A stretch of 64,000 nucleotides of DNA from Pseudocoprococcus catus (lineage in GTDB: Bacteria > Bacillota > Clostridia > Lachnospirales > Lachnospiraceae), in NCBI RefSeq assembly GCF_902381825.1, contig NZ_LR698973.1, positions 1,509,358 through 1,573,357 on the forward strand, read 5' to 3'. Position numbers and translations under genes: made by a program. The notes beneath the pieces were generated by a model. The model was not told the DNA's origin. It saw only the letters and a program-made list of their open reading frames with translations, and ran no database searches. Shown one piece after another: positions 50,866 to 60,299 of this stretch; position 1 is the first letter of the stretch; each line of letters starts with the position of its first letter.

Positions 50866-51618
50866 ATGGCAGAAACGAGATATATTATATCGGATGCGGC
50901 CAGAATGATCAATGTTGAGCCCCATGTCCTGAGATACTGGGAGGAAGAACTGGCCATTCAGATTCCGAGAAATGAACTTGGACACAGATATTACACAGAG
51001 AAGGAAATACATCTTTTTGAAAACATCCGCGATTTGAAGGAGAAAGGCTTTCAGCTGAAGGCCATTCGTCTGATCATTACAACCTTGAATGAAGATGCGC
51101 CGTTTGGAAAGAAGGAGAATGCTGAGGTCAATATGACAGAAGATGAGCTTGCGGCAGCTTCACCGGCGACTTCGCAGGAACAGGAGGATAGAGAGCATCA
51201 TAAGCCTGAGAATCAGATTTCAGACAATGAGACAACCGGCGGAAATGAGGAACAGAAGACAAAGGGAAAAGAGGACAAGCCGGTGCCTGTAGAAGCGAAG
51301 CCGTATAAGGTTCTGTCGGCAGAGGATAAAATGAAGCATTTTAAGACCATTATGGACGGAATTGTAACAGAAGCTTTGCAGAGAAACAATGTACAGCTTG
51401 AAAATACAATGATTTCCCAGGTGACGGATGTGGTTATACAGGAGCTTGGAAAGGTTGAGGAAAGACAGGAAGGACAGTCGGAACGCTATTATAAACTGCT
51501 GGATGAGGCGATTCGCGGCAAACAGAGAGCAGGCCGGGAAGTGGCAGCTGCAAAGGTGCCGTCCTATGGTGTGCCAAAACGACGGAAACGGTTATTCAAA
51601 AGAAAATTCAGATATTAA
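50866..51618 (+). CDS. MerR-like DNA-binding protein with long disordered tail
   Basis: 250 residues. The N-terminal MerR-type HTH (about 5-75: YIISDAARMINVEPHVLRYWEEEL...YYTEKEIHLFENIRDLKEKGFQLKAIR) is followed by an acidic/Gln-rich disordered stretch (about 85-145), a helical segment (about 150-215) and a very basic C-terminus (KRRKRLFKRKFRY). There is no Cys-based effector site. The layout recalls RacA-like chromosome-binding proteins as much as a MerR regulator. AGGT lies shortly before the ATG. Confidence 0.7.
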   Translation: MAETRYIISDAARMINVEPHVLRYWEEELAIQIPRNELGHRYYTEKEIHLFENIRDLKEKGFQLKAIRLIITTLNEDAPFGKKENAEVNMTEDELAAASPATSQEQEDREHHKPENQISDNETTGGNEEQKTKGKEDKPVPVEAKPYKVLSAEDKMKHFKTIMDGIVTEALQRNNVQLENTMISQVTDVVIQELGKVEERQEGQSERYYKLLDEAIRGKQRAGREVAAAKVPSYGVPKRRKRLFKRKFRY

Positions 51619-51630
51619 AAAAGGTCCGAC

Positions 51631-51682
51631 ATACATAGAGCTGCAGCGTTGCTGGTTGAATAGCCGCTGCAGCTCTATGTAT
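51631..51682. repeat. 18-bp perfect inverted repeat
   Basis: ATACATAGAGCTGCAGCG (51631-51648) and its exact complement (51665-51682) with a 16-nt loop lie between two convergent genes. It probably serves as a bidirectional terminator, although the flanking T-runs are poor. Confidence 0.7.
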
Positions 51683-51710
51683 ACCTGGAACCTAATAAAG
51701 ATGTACAGGA

Positions 51711-51923
51711 TTAGTTGTTTGCTGCAAGAAATTCGTTGATCTTGTCAACTAATTCCTGAGGATTAATGCCATGAACAAATGCTGCTTCTTCAATTGTCTC
51801 ACCCTGAGAAGAAGGACAGCCAAGGCAGTGCATGCCAATACCTAAAAGAATAGGTGCTACATTGGCATCAATGCGGAGAAGATCTCCGATTAAAGTATCT
51901 TTTGTAACTACAGCTGCTGCCAT
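51711..51923 (-). CDS. DUF1858 domain protein
   Basis: 70-residue protein consisting of one DUF1858 domain: VTKDTLIGDLLRIDANVAPILLGIGMHCLGCPSS with the CxxC redox pair (about 33-36) and the family ending EEAAFVHGINPQELVDKINEFL. It is thought to bind or relay redox signals next to hybrid-cluster or Fe-S proteins. A ferredoxin gene is divergent from it. AAGGAG lies before the ATG. Confidence 0.85.
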   Translation of the reverse strand: MAAAVVTKDTLIGDLLRIDANVAPILLGIGMHCLGCPSSQGETIEEAAFVHGINPQELVDKINEFLAANN

Positions 51924-52164
51924 AATATCACTCCTTTCGTATTGTGCGAAAAACGCATCTTCTCACATTATAATATACTTTAAATTATTTTGCAACAAGA
52001 CATCATTTGAAAAATTTTGAGGCCATTGGTAAATGTGAAAATTTTCTCATTTACCAATGAATTTTCTTGATTTATACAAGATTACACTTGTATTCAATGC
52101 CAATTTGTTATAGAATAGAGTCGTACGAAAATTAATATTTATCATTATTAGGAGGTATACGATT

Positions 52165-52335
52165 ATGGCATACGTAATTTCTGATGCTTGTGTTTCTTGT
52201 GGTACATGTGCAGGTGAATGTCCTGTTGGCGCTATCAGCGAAGGTGATGGCAAATACGTTATCGATGCTAATGCATGCTTAGATTGCGGTTCTTGTGCAG
52301 GCGCTTGCCCTACAGAAGCTATTTCTCAGGAATAA
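52165..52335 (+). CDS. 2[4Fe-4S] ferredoxin
   Basis: 56-residue clostridial-type ferredoxin. The first cluster motif is CVSCGTCAGECPVGA and the second is CLDCGSCAGACPTEA, eight Cys in two CxxCxxCxxxCP sets. It starts at the ATG 8 nt after AGGAGGT. It is a low-potential electron carrier in the cytoplasm. It is monocistronic, with its own terminator at 52377. Confidence 0.95.
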   Translation: MAYVISDACVSCGTCAGECPVGAISEGDGKYVIDANACLDCGSCAGACPTEAISQE

Positions 52336-52376
52336 TCCTGTTGGCCGGTATATCCGGTTTATTATGAAACATGAAG

Positions 52377-52410
52377 AAAAGGTTACTATAGCAATATAGT
52401 AACCTTTTTT
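52377..52410 (+). terminator. terminator of the ferredoxin gene
   Basis: AAAAGGTTACTATA (52377-52390) pairs perfectly with TATAGTAACCTTTT (52395-52408) around GCAA, and T continues. Confidence 0.92.
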
Positions 52411-52459
52411 GTTAGGTTTATACATATGAAATTCAGAATCTGATCTAAGCATACACTTC

Positions 52460-53245
52460 TTATAAGCTTCGAAGAATCTGCAGTGCGTTTTCACGAATGA
52501 TTGTCTCGTAATGTTCATCAAAATAATATAAAGTATTGGCGCTGGCCTTCTGTATGGAACCGAATTCTGAAGCCAGGCGGCAGATGCTGCCGAAAACAGT
52601 GCGGGATACACCTTCGCTGGAGAGTACAAGATAATAATGACCGTTGTTCGGATTCTTGTACAGGGTATTGCCGCATTCGAAATCTGCCGGAAGCTGTTCA
52701 CTTAGGCAGGACACTTCATTCAATGTCCTGAATTCGTAAATCCGCAAAATGGTCTTCTGGGGCTCTTCATCCTCAGAGGAAGCATCGCCGCTGGTTGTCT
52801 CTGTATCGGATGGGAGATCGGCGGTTCCGGAAATACTGTGTAATTCAGCGGTCTTGGACAGAATATCGCTGCCCAGACGTTTGAAGATGTCAAGAATATC
52901 GTCTGCGCTGCTGTAGATCTCATCATCGGTGTCTGACAGATCTTCAGTATCCTCGGGAGAAGGTGTGAACTTGGAAAAACGTGTATCCAGCTCCTCCGGA
53001 TCCTCCACCTTGGTGACGATCAACATAATACATTCATTGGAAACAGGAACAGCTTCTATGATCAAAGGAATATTATCTGCTTCAAAACCGAGTTCATCAG
53101 ATGCTTGAACCATCATCTCGCGAAAAAGGGCCTTAGCCTTCTCTGTGCCGTAGGCCAGCTCACTTATCTTCAATTCACGTTCTGCCAGATCACTGCGGGT
53201 CAGTGTGCAGCGAATCTGATTCTCACTGATGCGTTCTAACTTCAT
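52460..53245 (-). CDS. mecA: adaptor protein MecA
   Basis: 261-residue MecA. The N-terminal domain MKLERISENQIRCTLTRSDLAERELKISELAYG... (about 1-85) recruits substrates. A long acidic Asp/Glu/Ser linker follows (about 90-165), then the C-terminal domain that binds ClpC (about 170-258, LRIYEFRTLNEVSCLSEQLP...). It feeds proteins to ClpCP. The start is the ATG 7 nt after AAAGGAG. The linker is longer than in Bacillus. Confidence 0.88.
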   Translation of the reverse strand: MKLERISENQIRCTLTRSDLAERELKISELAYGTEKAKALFREMMVQASDELGFEADNIPLIIEAVPVSNECIMLIVTKVEDPEELDTRFSKFTPSPEDTEDLSDTDDEIYSSADDILDIFKRLGSDILSKTAELHSISGTADLPSDTETTSGDASSEDEEPQKTILRIYEFRTLNEVSCLSEQLPADFECGNTLYKNPNNGHYYLVLSSEGVSRTVFGSICRLASEFGSIQKASANTLYYFDEHYETIIRENALQILRSL

Positions 53246-53731
53246 GTTCTCACTCCTTTCCATGCAAAAACAGGACAAATCACTTCCTTTTCTGCAAGTA
53301 TCTTCATTATAGCGATTATTTAATAGGCTGTAAAGGGGAAAACGCATGGGATTTTGGTTGCAGAGCGGATGGGTGTCGAGGCATTATGTCAGGTGTCGAA
53401 GATCAATGGAAGCTGTCATTTGAAGATGGTTGATGCCGGGGTGAGCGGCTGTTATCATTATTATATGTCTGATGAACAGTATCATTACATGGGAATATGC
53501 GGGTGCAGAATATAACATATCACAGGCAGCACAGCATAAAAATGGAGAACCGAGGACATTTTTACGGATTTCAACCATGAAAAGTGGAGGAAGAAGAGAA
53601 AATGAGCCCATTTTTTCAGAAAAAATGGAAGAAAATACCGGTTTTAGTGTTTTTTACAGGCAGAAATGTTGATGGATTGACGGCTATGTAGTATAATCAT
53701 AAGATAAGTATATGAATAGGAGACTGTTTAT
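53246..53731. other. 486-base gap without a convincing gene
   Basis: Between mecA and the membrane protein gene. Open frames here lack ribosome binding sites and family features. Near its right end is a usable promoter, TTGATG (53669-53674), 17-bp spacer, TATAAT (53692-53697), which would drive the genes from 53732 onward. Nothing else is seen. Confidence 0.5.
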
Positions 53732-54373
53732 ATGGAAGTAATAACGGATGAGATCGCAGAGCGTGGGCTCCGACGGAAGGCGTTAGCACTCTGGATACTG
53801 TCAGGTGCGCTGGTTGCAGTGACCATCGGCAGTATATTGTTCTACAGGAATCCGTGGCTTGTACATCGTATGGACGCTTCCCAGGCGACGACAGAAGTAC
53901 TAGGACAGATTGCCGACAGCAGATCCCCTTATATCAAGATTGAAGGGATGGAACTGACGTTTACCGGCTACTATAAAGTCAATGGAAGTGGAACAGTATG
54001 TTCATACTGCTATATGGGTTCAGTGGGTGATTATTATATATTGACAGATATACCGGCCAGAGATAAAGGGGCTTTGGTTGAGGACAGTTCACTGGACGCG
54101 AATACGCTGAGCGATTATACATTAACAGGACAGGTTGTCAGGAAGAACGAGATTACAGAACAGCTGGCCGAGGCCGAGAACATGACACTTGAAGATTACA
54201 GGAACTATTACCATATGGCTGATGTGGAGATCCATGATTATGATGGTGATCAGGAACGTCTTCGTATCTATCAGCTGATGCTGCTTGTATTGGCAGTTGG
54301 GGCTGTTGCAGCAGGTGCGATTCTCTGGTCTGAATCCAGACTGGGAACGCAGATTGTGTCAGAAAATTTGTGA
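53732..54373 (+). CDS. two-helix membrane protein of unknown function
   Basis: 213 residues with a membrane helix near 18-38 and another near 182-200. Between them is an extracytoplasmic domain (about 45-175) with a CSYCYMG motif and VVRKNEITEQLAEAENMTLEDYRNYY. It has no family I am sure of (possibly DUF6709-like). Its co-directional neighbour 28 bp downstream is a cell-wall hydrolase, so an envelope role is likely. Confidence 0.65.
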   Translation: MEVITDEIAERGLRRKALALWILSGALVAVTIGSILFYRNPWLVHRMDASQATTEVLGQIADSRSPYIKIEGMELTFTGYYKVNGSGTVCSYCYMGSVGDYYILTDIPARDKGALVEDSSLDANTLSDYTLTGQVVRKNEITEQLAEAENMTLEDYRNYYHMADVEIHDYDGDQERLRIYQLMLLVLAVGAVAAGAILWSESRLGTQIVSENL

Positions 54374-54401
54374 TGGCGGTCAGTAGGCAAAGGAGGAACC
54401 A

Positions 54402-56132
54402 ATGAAGAGAGTATTGCCGATTATAATCGTTATTTTGCTGATTATAGGCGTAGGAGGCGGAGTAGTCTGGAGTATTCTGGCAGGCCGGTATAAGCCGACA
54501 GAAGAGGTGATAGATTATGCTGCGGAGATGGGATTATCTGAGAATGAATATGCCATCACGTTGAATCAGGAAGTATTGAAGGAAGACAGGGCTGTTGCCA
54601 TTGACGGCAGAGTTTATCTGAGTATGGATCTGGTCACAGAAACCATCAACAGTCGTTTTTATTGGGATGACAATGAGAAGCTGCTGTTGTTTACAACGCC
54701 GACAGAAGTGATGATGATAACCCCGGATCAGCAGGAATATACTGTGAAGACATGGAATGGCAGCAGTGATGCGGATGAGGGGTACATGATCGTGCGTACT
54801 TACAATGACAGCTACTATGTGGCTGCAGATTATGTGAAGGCACATACGCAGATGGATTATGCCGAGTATACTGAGCCGAACCGTGTTGTGATGGCTACAA
54901 AGTGGGCAGAACAACAGATTGTAACACTGAAGAAGGATACAGCAGTCCGCTATAAGGGCGGTGTCAAGAGTGAAGTACTCAGACAGGCAACCAAGGGAGA
55001 GAAGATGGTGCTTCTTGAAGCCTATGATGATTGGAGCAATGTAGCTACAGAGGATGGTTATGTCGGTTGGGTATCCAATAAGACACTGTATGACGCAGAG
55101 ACTGAGACGCCAGAGGCGCCGGCATTTGATGAACCGGAGTATACCAGCATCCACAAGGATTATAAGATCAATATGGGTTGGCATCAGGTGATGAGTGCAG
55201 CCGCCAACAGCAATTTATCAAGTGTTCTGACTTCTGCGCCGGGGATTAATACGCTGGCACCAACCTGGTTTTCATTTTCTGATACAAATGGTGGTGTGAC
55301 ATCCATTGCCACACAGGATTATGTGGATACATGCCATGCGAACAATATTGAAGTATGGGCATTGTTTTCCAATGAATTTCCGGGTGATGACGGAACGATC
55401 TACTTCGATTCATCTAAGACAGATGAGGTTTTGGGATATACATCTAAGAGGGAACAGGTTATCCGCAATGTCATTGGTTATGTGAATCAGTATGGTATTG
55501 ATGGTATCAATATTGATTTTGAGCTGATTTCACAGGAAGGTGCAGATGACTATATTGAGTTTATCAGAGAATTGTCGATTGCCTGCCGTGCCAACAACAT
55601 TATTTTGTCCATTGACAATTACGTACCTGAGTACACCTATTATTATAATCGCAGGGAGCAGGGGATTGTTGCAGACTATGTTGTTATTATGGGATATGAT
55701 GAGACGCTGCCAAGTTCTGAAACACCGGGGCCTGTCGCATCACTGAATTTTGTCCGAAAGGGGATTACAGATACATTGAATGTCGTGGATAAGTCCAAGG
55801 TCATCAATGGTATCCCGTTCTATTCCAGAGTGTGGTGTACAACTCCGGACGGCACAGTCAGTGCCTTTGCCTGTGGTATGTCAGAAGCGCTGAGCTATCT
55901 GACGGATCATGGTGTGACGCCGCAGTTCCTTGAAGATATCGGTTTGAATTATGGCAGTTATACTTCGGATAAGGATGGCAACTTCTATGAGATCTGGTTG
56001 CAGGATGCAACGGCCGTTGAAGAAGAGATGAAACTCATCAAAGAGTTTGACCTTGCAGGGGTTGCTGAGTGGAAGATTGGTTTTGAGAGCGGAACGGATA
56101 TTTGGAATACGATCAGTTCTTATCTTCAGTAG
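54402..56132 (+). CDS. GH18 family glycosidase with SH3b domain (YaaH/SleL-like)
   Basis: 576 residues: an N-terminal membrane anchor (about 5-25), a copper-amine-oxidase-like or stalk region (about 45-150), a bacterial SH3b domain (about 165-225, TAVRYKGGVKSEVLRQATKGEKM...WSNVATEDGYVGWV), and a GH18 TIM barrel (about 250-575). The catalytic motif reads DGINIDFE, so the last acid is present. The Asn instead of Asp in the middle is usual for spore peptidoglycan N-acetylglucosaminidases. It probably trims cell-wall or spore-cortex peptidoglycan from outside the membrane. Confidence 0.85.
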   Translation: MKRVLPIIIVILLIIGVGGGVVWSILAGRYKPTEEVIDYAAEMGLSENEYAITLNQEVLKEDRAVAIDGRVYLSMDLVTETINSRFYWDDNEKLLLFTTPTEVMMITPDQQEYTVKTWNGSSDADEGYMIVRTYNDSYYVAADYVKAHTQMDYAEYTEPNRVVMATKWAEQQIVTLKKDTAVRYKGGVKSEVLRQATKGEKMVLLEAYDDWSNVATEDGYVGWVSNKTLYDAETETPEAPAFDEPEYTSIHKDYKINMGWHQVMSAAANSNLSSVLTSAPGINTLAPTWFSFSDTNGGVTSIATQDYVDTCHANNIEVWALFSNEFPGDDGTIYFDSSKTDEVLGYTSKREQVIRNVIGYVNQYGIDGINIDFELISQEGADDYIEFIRELSIACRANNIILSIDNYVPEYTYYYNRREQGIVADYVVIMGYDETLPSSETPGPVASLNFVRKGITDTLNVVDKSKVINGIPFYSRVWCTTPDGTVSAFACGMSEALSYLTDHGVTPQFLEDIGLNYGSYTSDKDGNFYEIWLQDATAVEEEMKLIKEFDLAGVAEWKIGFESGTDIWNTISSYLQ

Positions 56133-56246
56133 ACGGTTTTGAACCATTTCCGGGAGTACATGAAGCTGTATTAGACAAAGGATAAAACAAATCCTGTTTG
56201 CATATATTGTCTTGAAAGGGATGATAGATGCGGGCAGGATTTTTTT

Positions 56247-56990
56247 GTGTGGAAAAAAGGAATTAGCGGACTTCTGTGGGGACTTGCGATTGTGATGGTT
56301 TACAGTGTACTATTTGGACGGACAATATCCGGCTATGAAACGGGGGTGAATAAAACTGTGTCCGTTATGGTCGGAGAAGAAGCGCATTTTATTGTTATTG
56401 ACAGTGGACACGGGTTTTTCGATGCGGGTAAAATCGGTGTCAGCGGTGCATTGGAAAAGGATATTAATCTGGCCATCGCGTTGAAACTGAAAGCGGATCT
56501 TGAGTCGCAGGGATTTCATGTGCGTATGACGAGGGAGAATGACGTACAGCTCTATGATGGCATGCGGCCGTCAGATAAAAAGGAGGATATGCAGAAAAGA
56601 GTATCCCTTATGACGGATGAAAACTGTATACTGGCTGTCAGCATCCATCAGAACAGCTTTACAGAAGAAAAATACAGGGGTGCCCAGGTCTTTTATTATG
56701 GACCGTCAGAACGCAGCAGAGGGCTTGCAGCGTCTATCCAGCAGGCATTGATAGAATTCCAGGATCCGGATAATACAAGACAGGAGAAAGCCAATGAGGA
56801 TTATTATTTGTTGAGAAAGGAAACTGTGCCAACGGTTATCTGTGAATGTGGTTTTATGAGTAATGCAGCTGAAGAGGCGCTTTTGAAGTCGGAGATGTAT
56901 CAGGAGAAAACAGCCTGGGCGATTTCAGTGGGAATTGTGCGTTACCTGAACGGAAGCACAGAGAAGGGTGATATTGAGCATGACAGGTAA
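56247..56990 (+). CDS. N-acetylmuramoyl-L-alanine amidase, CwlD-like
   Basis: 247-residue Amidase_3 enzyme with an N-terminal membrane/signal helix (about 5-25). Zinc ligands and catalytic Glu are visible: IDSGHGFFDAG (His), EKDINLAIALKL (Glu), VSIHQNSF (His) and the later Glu in VICECGFMSN. The first motif has Phe-Phe where GG is usual. In spore formers CwlD removes peptides to make muramic-delta-lactam in the cortex; size and single-domain form fit. It starts at GTG. Confidence 0.83.
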   Translation: MWKKGISGLLWGLAIVMVYSVLFGRTISGYETGVNKTVSVMVGEEAHFIVIDSGHGFFDAGKIGVSGALEKDINLAIALKLKADLESQGFHVRMTRENDVQLYDGMRPSDKKEDMQKRVSLMTDENCILAVSIHQNSFTEEKYRGAQVFYYGPSERSRGLAASIQQALIEFQDPDNTRQEKANEDYYLLRKETVPTVICECGFMSNAAEEALLKSEMYQEKTAWAISVGIVRYLNGSTEKGDIEHDR

Positions 56991-57265
56991 AAAAGCAAAA
57001 AAATTGGCAGCCTTTCGGCTGCCTGTAAGGGGAAGGTATATATTTAAAAAAGGGATTAAGAAATTGTCTTTTGCTATGTTTGTATCTTATCATAGGTGAT
57101 GTCTATAAGTGTTACCAAAGATTAAAAAATTATTCATATAATTTTGCACAAAATGACGATGTGTTTCTTGTGCAATGTCACGATTGACATATGATGATAC
57201 ATATTTTTGGCGTTGATTGGACAAAATGCTGATAAAAATATAATAGAAAGCAGAAAGGTGATAAG

Positions 57266-57871
57266 ATGATGAAAAATGTAAGACGAATTGCAAAATGGCT
57301 GATGGCATGTATGATGACAGTTTTTCTTGCAGGTGTTGTTTCTGCAGCAGAAACAACGGAAAAAGGAGAGATTTCCTCCTTTAATAACTATGGTGAGAAT
57401 GGTGTTTATGAAGCGATAGGAGAATATGAAGTGGCTTACGGCTCTGTTGTTGCGGATGTGACACGCAAATTGCCGTCAACGCTGACAGCTAAATTGACAA
57501 CAGGCGAGGAAGTGGAAGTGCCGGTGACGTGGGTGTGCGTCAGTGACAATCTGGGTGGCAATACTTATGTACCAAAACATTCGGATGTATCTGCAGTCTA
57601 TACTTTTGAGGCCCAGCTGGGTGATGGGTATAAGATAGCAGGAAATCTTCCGGAAGATTATGTGATGCCTTTTGTCACTGTCAGTTATACACAGGATGCG
57701 CAGGAAGTGAACAGTCAGGCGCCGGAGATGGATACTGAAATAAATGCGGCTGTGGATACTGCTTCCGGAATGTCTGTATGGTCATGGATCATATGGATTA
57801 TTGTGATTGTGATCATTGTAGTTGTTTTATGGTGGTTATTTGCAGGAAGCAAGAATAATAAAGAAAAATAA
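57266..57871 (+). CDS. secreted membrane-anchored protein with Ig-like fold
   Basis: 201 residues: signal peptide (about 1-27), a beta-rich domain (about 50-135) including TGEEVEVPVTWVC and YTFEAQLGDGYKIA like bacterial Ig-like domains of clostridial surface proteins, and a C-terminal membrane helix (about 170-192) with a short basic tail. The role is unknown; it follows two cell-wall enzymes on the same strand. It starts at either of two adjacent ATG codons behind AAAGGTG. Confidence 0.65.
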   Translation: MMKNVRRIAKWLMACMMTVFLAGVVSAAETTEKGEISSFNNYGENGVYEAIGEYEVAYGSVVADVTRKLPSTLTAKLTTGEEVEVPVTWVCVSDNLGGNTYVPKHSDVSAVYTFEAQLGDGYKIAGNLPEDYVMPFVTVSYTQDAQEVNSQAPEMDTEINAAVDTASGMSVWSWIIWIIVIVIIVVVLWWLFAGSKNNKEK

Positions 57872-57889
57872 CATGCAGTTATAAAAATG

Positions 57890-57948
57890 AAAACAGGATG
57901 CAGATGAGAAGTTTAATGCAGGTTGCTTCCATTTGAATCCTGTTTTTA
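57890..57948 (+). terminator. long-loop hairpin terminator
   Basis: AAAACAGGAT (57890-57899) pairs with ATCCTGTTTT (57937-57946). The loop holds a second small hairpin. Confidence 0.6.
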
Positions 57949-58031
57949 GATTTTACAGTAACTGTTCAGAGCTATTATCTATATGAGCAGCGTATTAATG
58001 CCTATGTTGACATAAGAACCTGCGGCCGCCT

Positions 58032-58634
58032 TTAGCTCTCCCATGGGCGGATGCGGTATGTGACGCCGAGACTGTCACAGATGGCTTTACACTGGGCTTC
58101 TTCTTCTTTGGTCAGTGTTGTATCGACAGTGGTCATCACAACATTCGGTACATAGTGTGTACATTCCTTGGCGAAGTCGAGCATTGCCTGGAAAGACTGA
58201 TCACCGAAACGGCTACGGACCAGTTCGTGGTAACGGTCGGCATTCGGCGTGTTCAGACTGATGGAAATGGTGTCAATCAGTCCTTTGAAATCCGGTGCAA
58301 TGTCGCGGCCATTGACAAGGTTGCCGAGACCGTTGGTATTGATACGGATCGGTTTGTGGTAAGTTTCTTTAAAATAGCGGGCAACTTTCAGAAGCACATC
58401 GATACGTTCTGTCGGTTCGCCAAAACCGCAGAAGACGAGTTCATCAAAAGAAGCCACGTCAAAGTTGGCGAAATCGGCGATAATCTCATCATATTCCGGT
58501 TCACGGGTAAGCCACAGGGAATCGGATTCTCCCACATGATCCATTGTCTGTCTCAGACAGAAAGTACAGGAACATGGACATTTATTTGTAAGATTGACAT
58601 AAAGATTGTTGTGTACTTTATAAAGAATAGTCAT
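58032..58634 (-). CDS. radical SAM protein, TatD-associated family
   Basis: 200-residue radical SAM enzyme with the cluster motif NKCPCSCTFCLR (CxxxCxxC), the GFGEPTER (GGE-type) motif and RINTNGLGNLV. Length and C-terminus (RIRPWES) fit the short TatD-linked radical SAM family found in Firmicutes. The reaction is unknown, perhaps linked to tRNA or DNA repair through TatD. AAAGGAG lies 8 nt before the ATG. It is downstream of the vitamin B6 kinase gene on the same strand. Confidence 0.82.
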   Translation of the reverse strand: MTILYKVHNNLYVNLTNKCPCSCTFCLRQTMDHVGESDSLWLTREPEYDEIIADFANFDVASFDELVFCGFGEPTERIDVLLKVARYFKETYHKPIRINTNGLGNLVNGRDIAPDFKGLIDTISISLNTPNADRYHELVRSRFGDQSFQAMLDFAKECTHYVPNVVMTTVDTTLTKEEEAQCKAICDSLGVTYRIRPWES

Positions 58635-58674
58635 ATTTAATACTCCTTTGCAATTTTCTGATTCAAATTGTCAG

Positions 58675-59517
58675 TTAGTTATATTTCAATGTATGCAGTA
58701 CTTCTTCAAAACATACACCATCTGTCAGTGGAATGTCAAGTTCAATGGAGCGCTGGATACACTTTTTGATGAAGTTGGATGCCTTTTTAACCGAGTGGTC
58801 GAAAGGAACGCTATTAACGGCATCGGCAGCAATGATCGCTGTAAAGATGTCGCCGGTACCTGAGCGGGATGTACCAATCCTGTGGGTTCTGAGTACTCTG
58901 GATGGCTTGCCGGCTTCGTAGCAGAAATTGGCCACGTACTGGCCCTGTGTGATGCCGGTGATAACAATCTTGGATGGGCCGTTTTCGGAGAGTCTGGCAG
59001 CCATGGCTTCGATCTCGGAAAGGTGCCACTTCTTATCTTCATAAGGGGTATCTGTCAGGATGCAGGCCTCGGTCATATTTGGGGTCAGGATATCGGCATA
59101 ACAGACAAGATCCTTCATGTGATCGCACATTTCCTTTGTGTAGGTCGGATATGGTTTGCCGTAGTCGCCCATAACCGGATCGATGATGACCAGATTGTCC
59201 GGCCGCTTAAAATCACGGATAAAGTCAGATACGATGGCAATCTGTCTGGCGGATCCGAGGAAACCGGTGCAGATACCGGAGAATTCAAGGCCAAGCTTCT
59301 TCCATTCGTTGATGCTGGGCTGCATATGATCAGTGTAATCCTGGTAGTAAAAGCTTTCAAAACCGGTGTGATTTGAAAAAATAGCTGTCGGAAGGGCACA
59401 GCACTGAACACGAAGCATGGAAATAACAGGAAGCGCCACTGCGATCGAGCAGCGGCCGAATCCTGTCATGTCATTGATTAATGCAATTTTCTTCTGGTGA
59501 TTATGATAATCTGACAT
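58675..59517 (-). CDS. pdxY: pyridoxal/pyridoxamine kinase
   Basis: 280-residue ribokinase-superfamily kinase: NDMTGFGRCSIAVALPV start, substrate region FYYQDYTDHM, IIDPVMGDYGK (anion-binding), and TSRSGTGDIFTAII with the catalytic Asp of GTGD. It phosphorylates B6 vitamers to pyridoxal 5'-phosphate. The ECF S component gene directly upstream (33-bp gap) supports B6 salvage. AAAGGAAC precedes the ATG. The symbol follows the closest well-known family; it may be named pdxK in related genomes. Confidence 0.87.
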   Translation of the reverse strand: MSDYHNHQKKIALINDMTGFGRCSIAVALPVISMLRVQCCALPTAIFSNHTGFESFYYQDYTDHMQPSINEWKKLGLEFSGICTGFLGSARQIAIVSDFIRDFKRPDNLVIIDPVMGDYGKPYPTYTKEMCDHMKDLVCYADILTPNMTEACILTDTPYEDKKWHLSEIEAMAARLSENGPSKIVITGITQGQYVANFCYEAGKPSRVLRTHRIGTSRSGTGDIFTAIIAADAVNSVPFDHSVKKASNFIKKCIQRSIELDIPLTDGVCFEEVLHTLKYN

Positions 59518-59550
59518 ATTCAGTTCCTTTCTTGAAACAAATACATGCGA

Positions 59551-60081
59551 CTAACGCTGAGTGAGCCGCTGAATATACTTTGGCAGATGTGCAGCCTGCA
59601 GAGCGGAACCGATGACATAGAAGAGAACGATGCCGACAATGCCTTCCATAACAAGGCCCGGAATCTGAGTCGCACCGGTATAGATGCTGCCGTAAAGAAT
59701 GGAGCCGCCGATGAAATAGCCGACAACCATGATAATGATACCGACAATGCTGGCAGCGGCTGTACGAATCTTGAACATGTTGACAGTGAGGCCTGTGCGG
59801 TTGGCAATATAACCGATGACAAAGCCCATGATGCCTTTGATGATCAGTGTTGGGATGATCCACTGTGCGTAACCGGTCAGTAAGTCAGACAATGCGGAAC
59901 CGATACCGCCGGCAAGAAGACCTGTTACAGGGCCAAAAAAGACACCGGAGATCAGAATAAAACAATTGCCGAGATGGGCATATCCCAGTGGAATAGGGAA
60001 CTGTAAAAACATTGTAGAAAGACACACGAGCGCAATGGCAAGTGCATTGATGCTGATTGTTCTGGAATTTAACTTATTCAT
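59551..60081 (-). CDS. ECF transporter S component, probably for vitamin B6
   Basis: 176 residues with six membrane helices, the size and layout of an energy-coupling-factor substrate-binding subunit (NALAIALVCLSTMFLQFPIPLG and an IGSALSDLL helix). It binds a vitamin and uses a shared EcfAAT module encoded elsewhere. Coupling with the pyridoxal kinase gene suggests pyridoxine or pyridoxal as ligand (PdxU2-like). AGAGAGG precedes the ATG. Confidence 0.83.
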   Translation of the reverse strand: MNKLNSRTISINALAIALVCLSTMFLQFPIPLGYAHLGNCFILISGVFFGPVTGLLAGGIGSALSDLLTGYAQWIIPTLIIKGIMGFVIGYIANRTGLTVNMFKIRTAAASIVGIIIMVVGYFIGGSILYGSIYTGATQIPGLVMEGIVGIVLFYVIGSALQAAHLPKYIQRLTQR

Positions 60082-60299
60082 AAGTAAAACCTCTCTTCTG
60101 TATTAACATTACTTGATATCATACTGTGAATGTGACATTTTTGAAATGGCCAGTTTCATATTATTTCATATGGTCAGTTGATGGCAAAGCAAGATCAGGA
60201 GGCAGAGTGGCCAGAAAAGGATATATATGGTATACTGGATAAAACAATAGCAGTACGCGCGGTTGGCGCGTCAGGCACATAGGAGACAGGGGTGACATT

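Noticed and set aside
53472..53672. 66-codon open frame in the gap after mecA
   Set aside because: No ribosome binding site, composition unlike neighbouring proteins, and it overlaps the promoter of the next gene.
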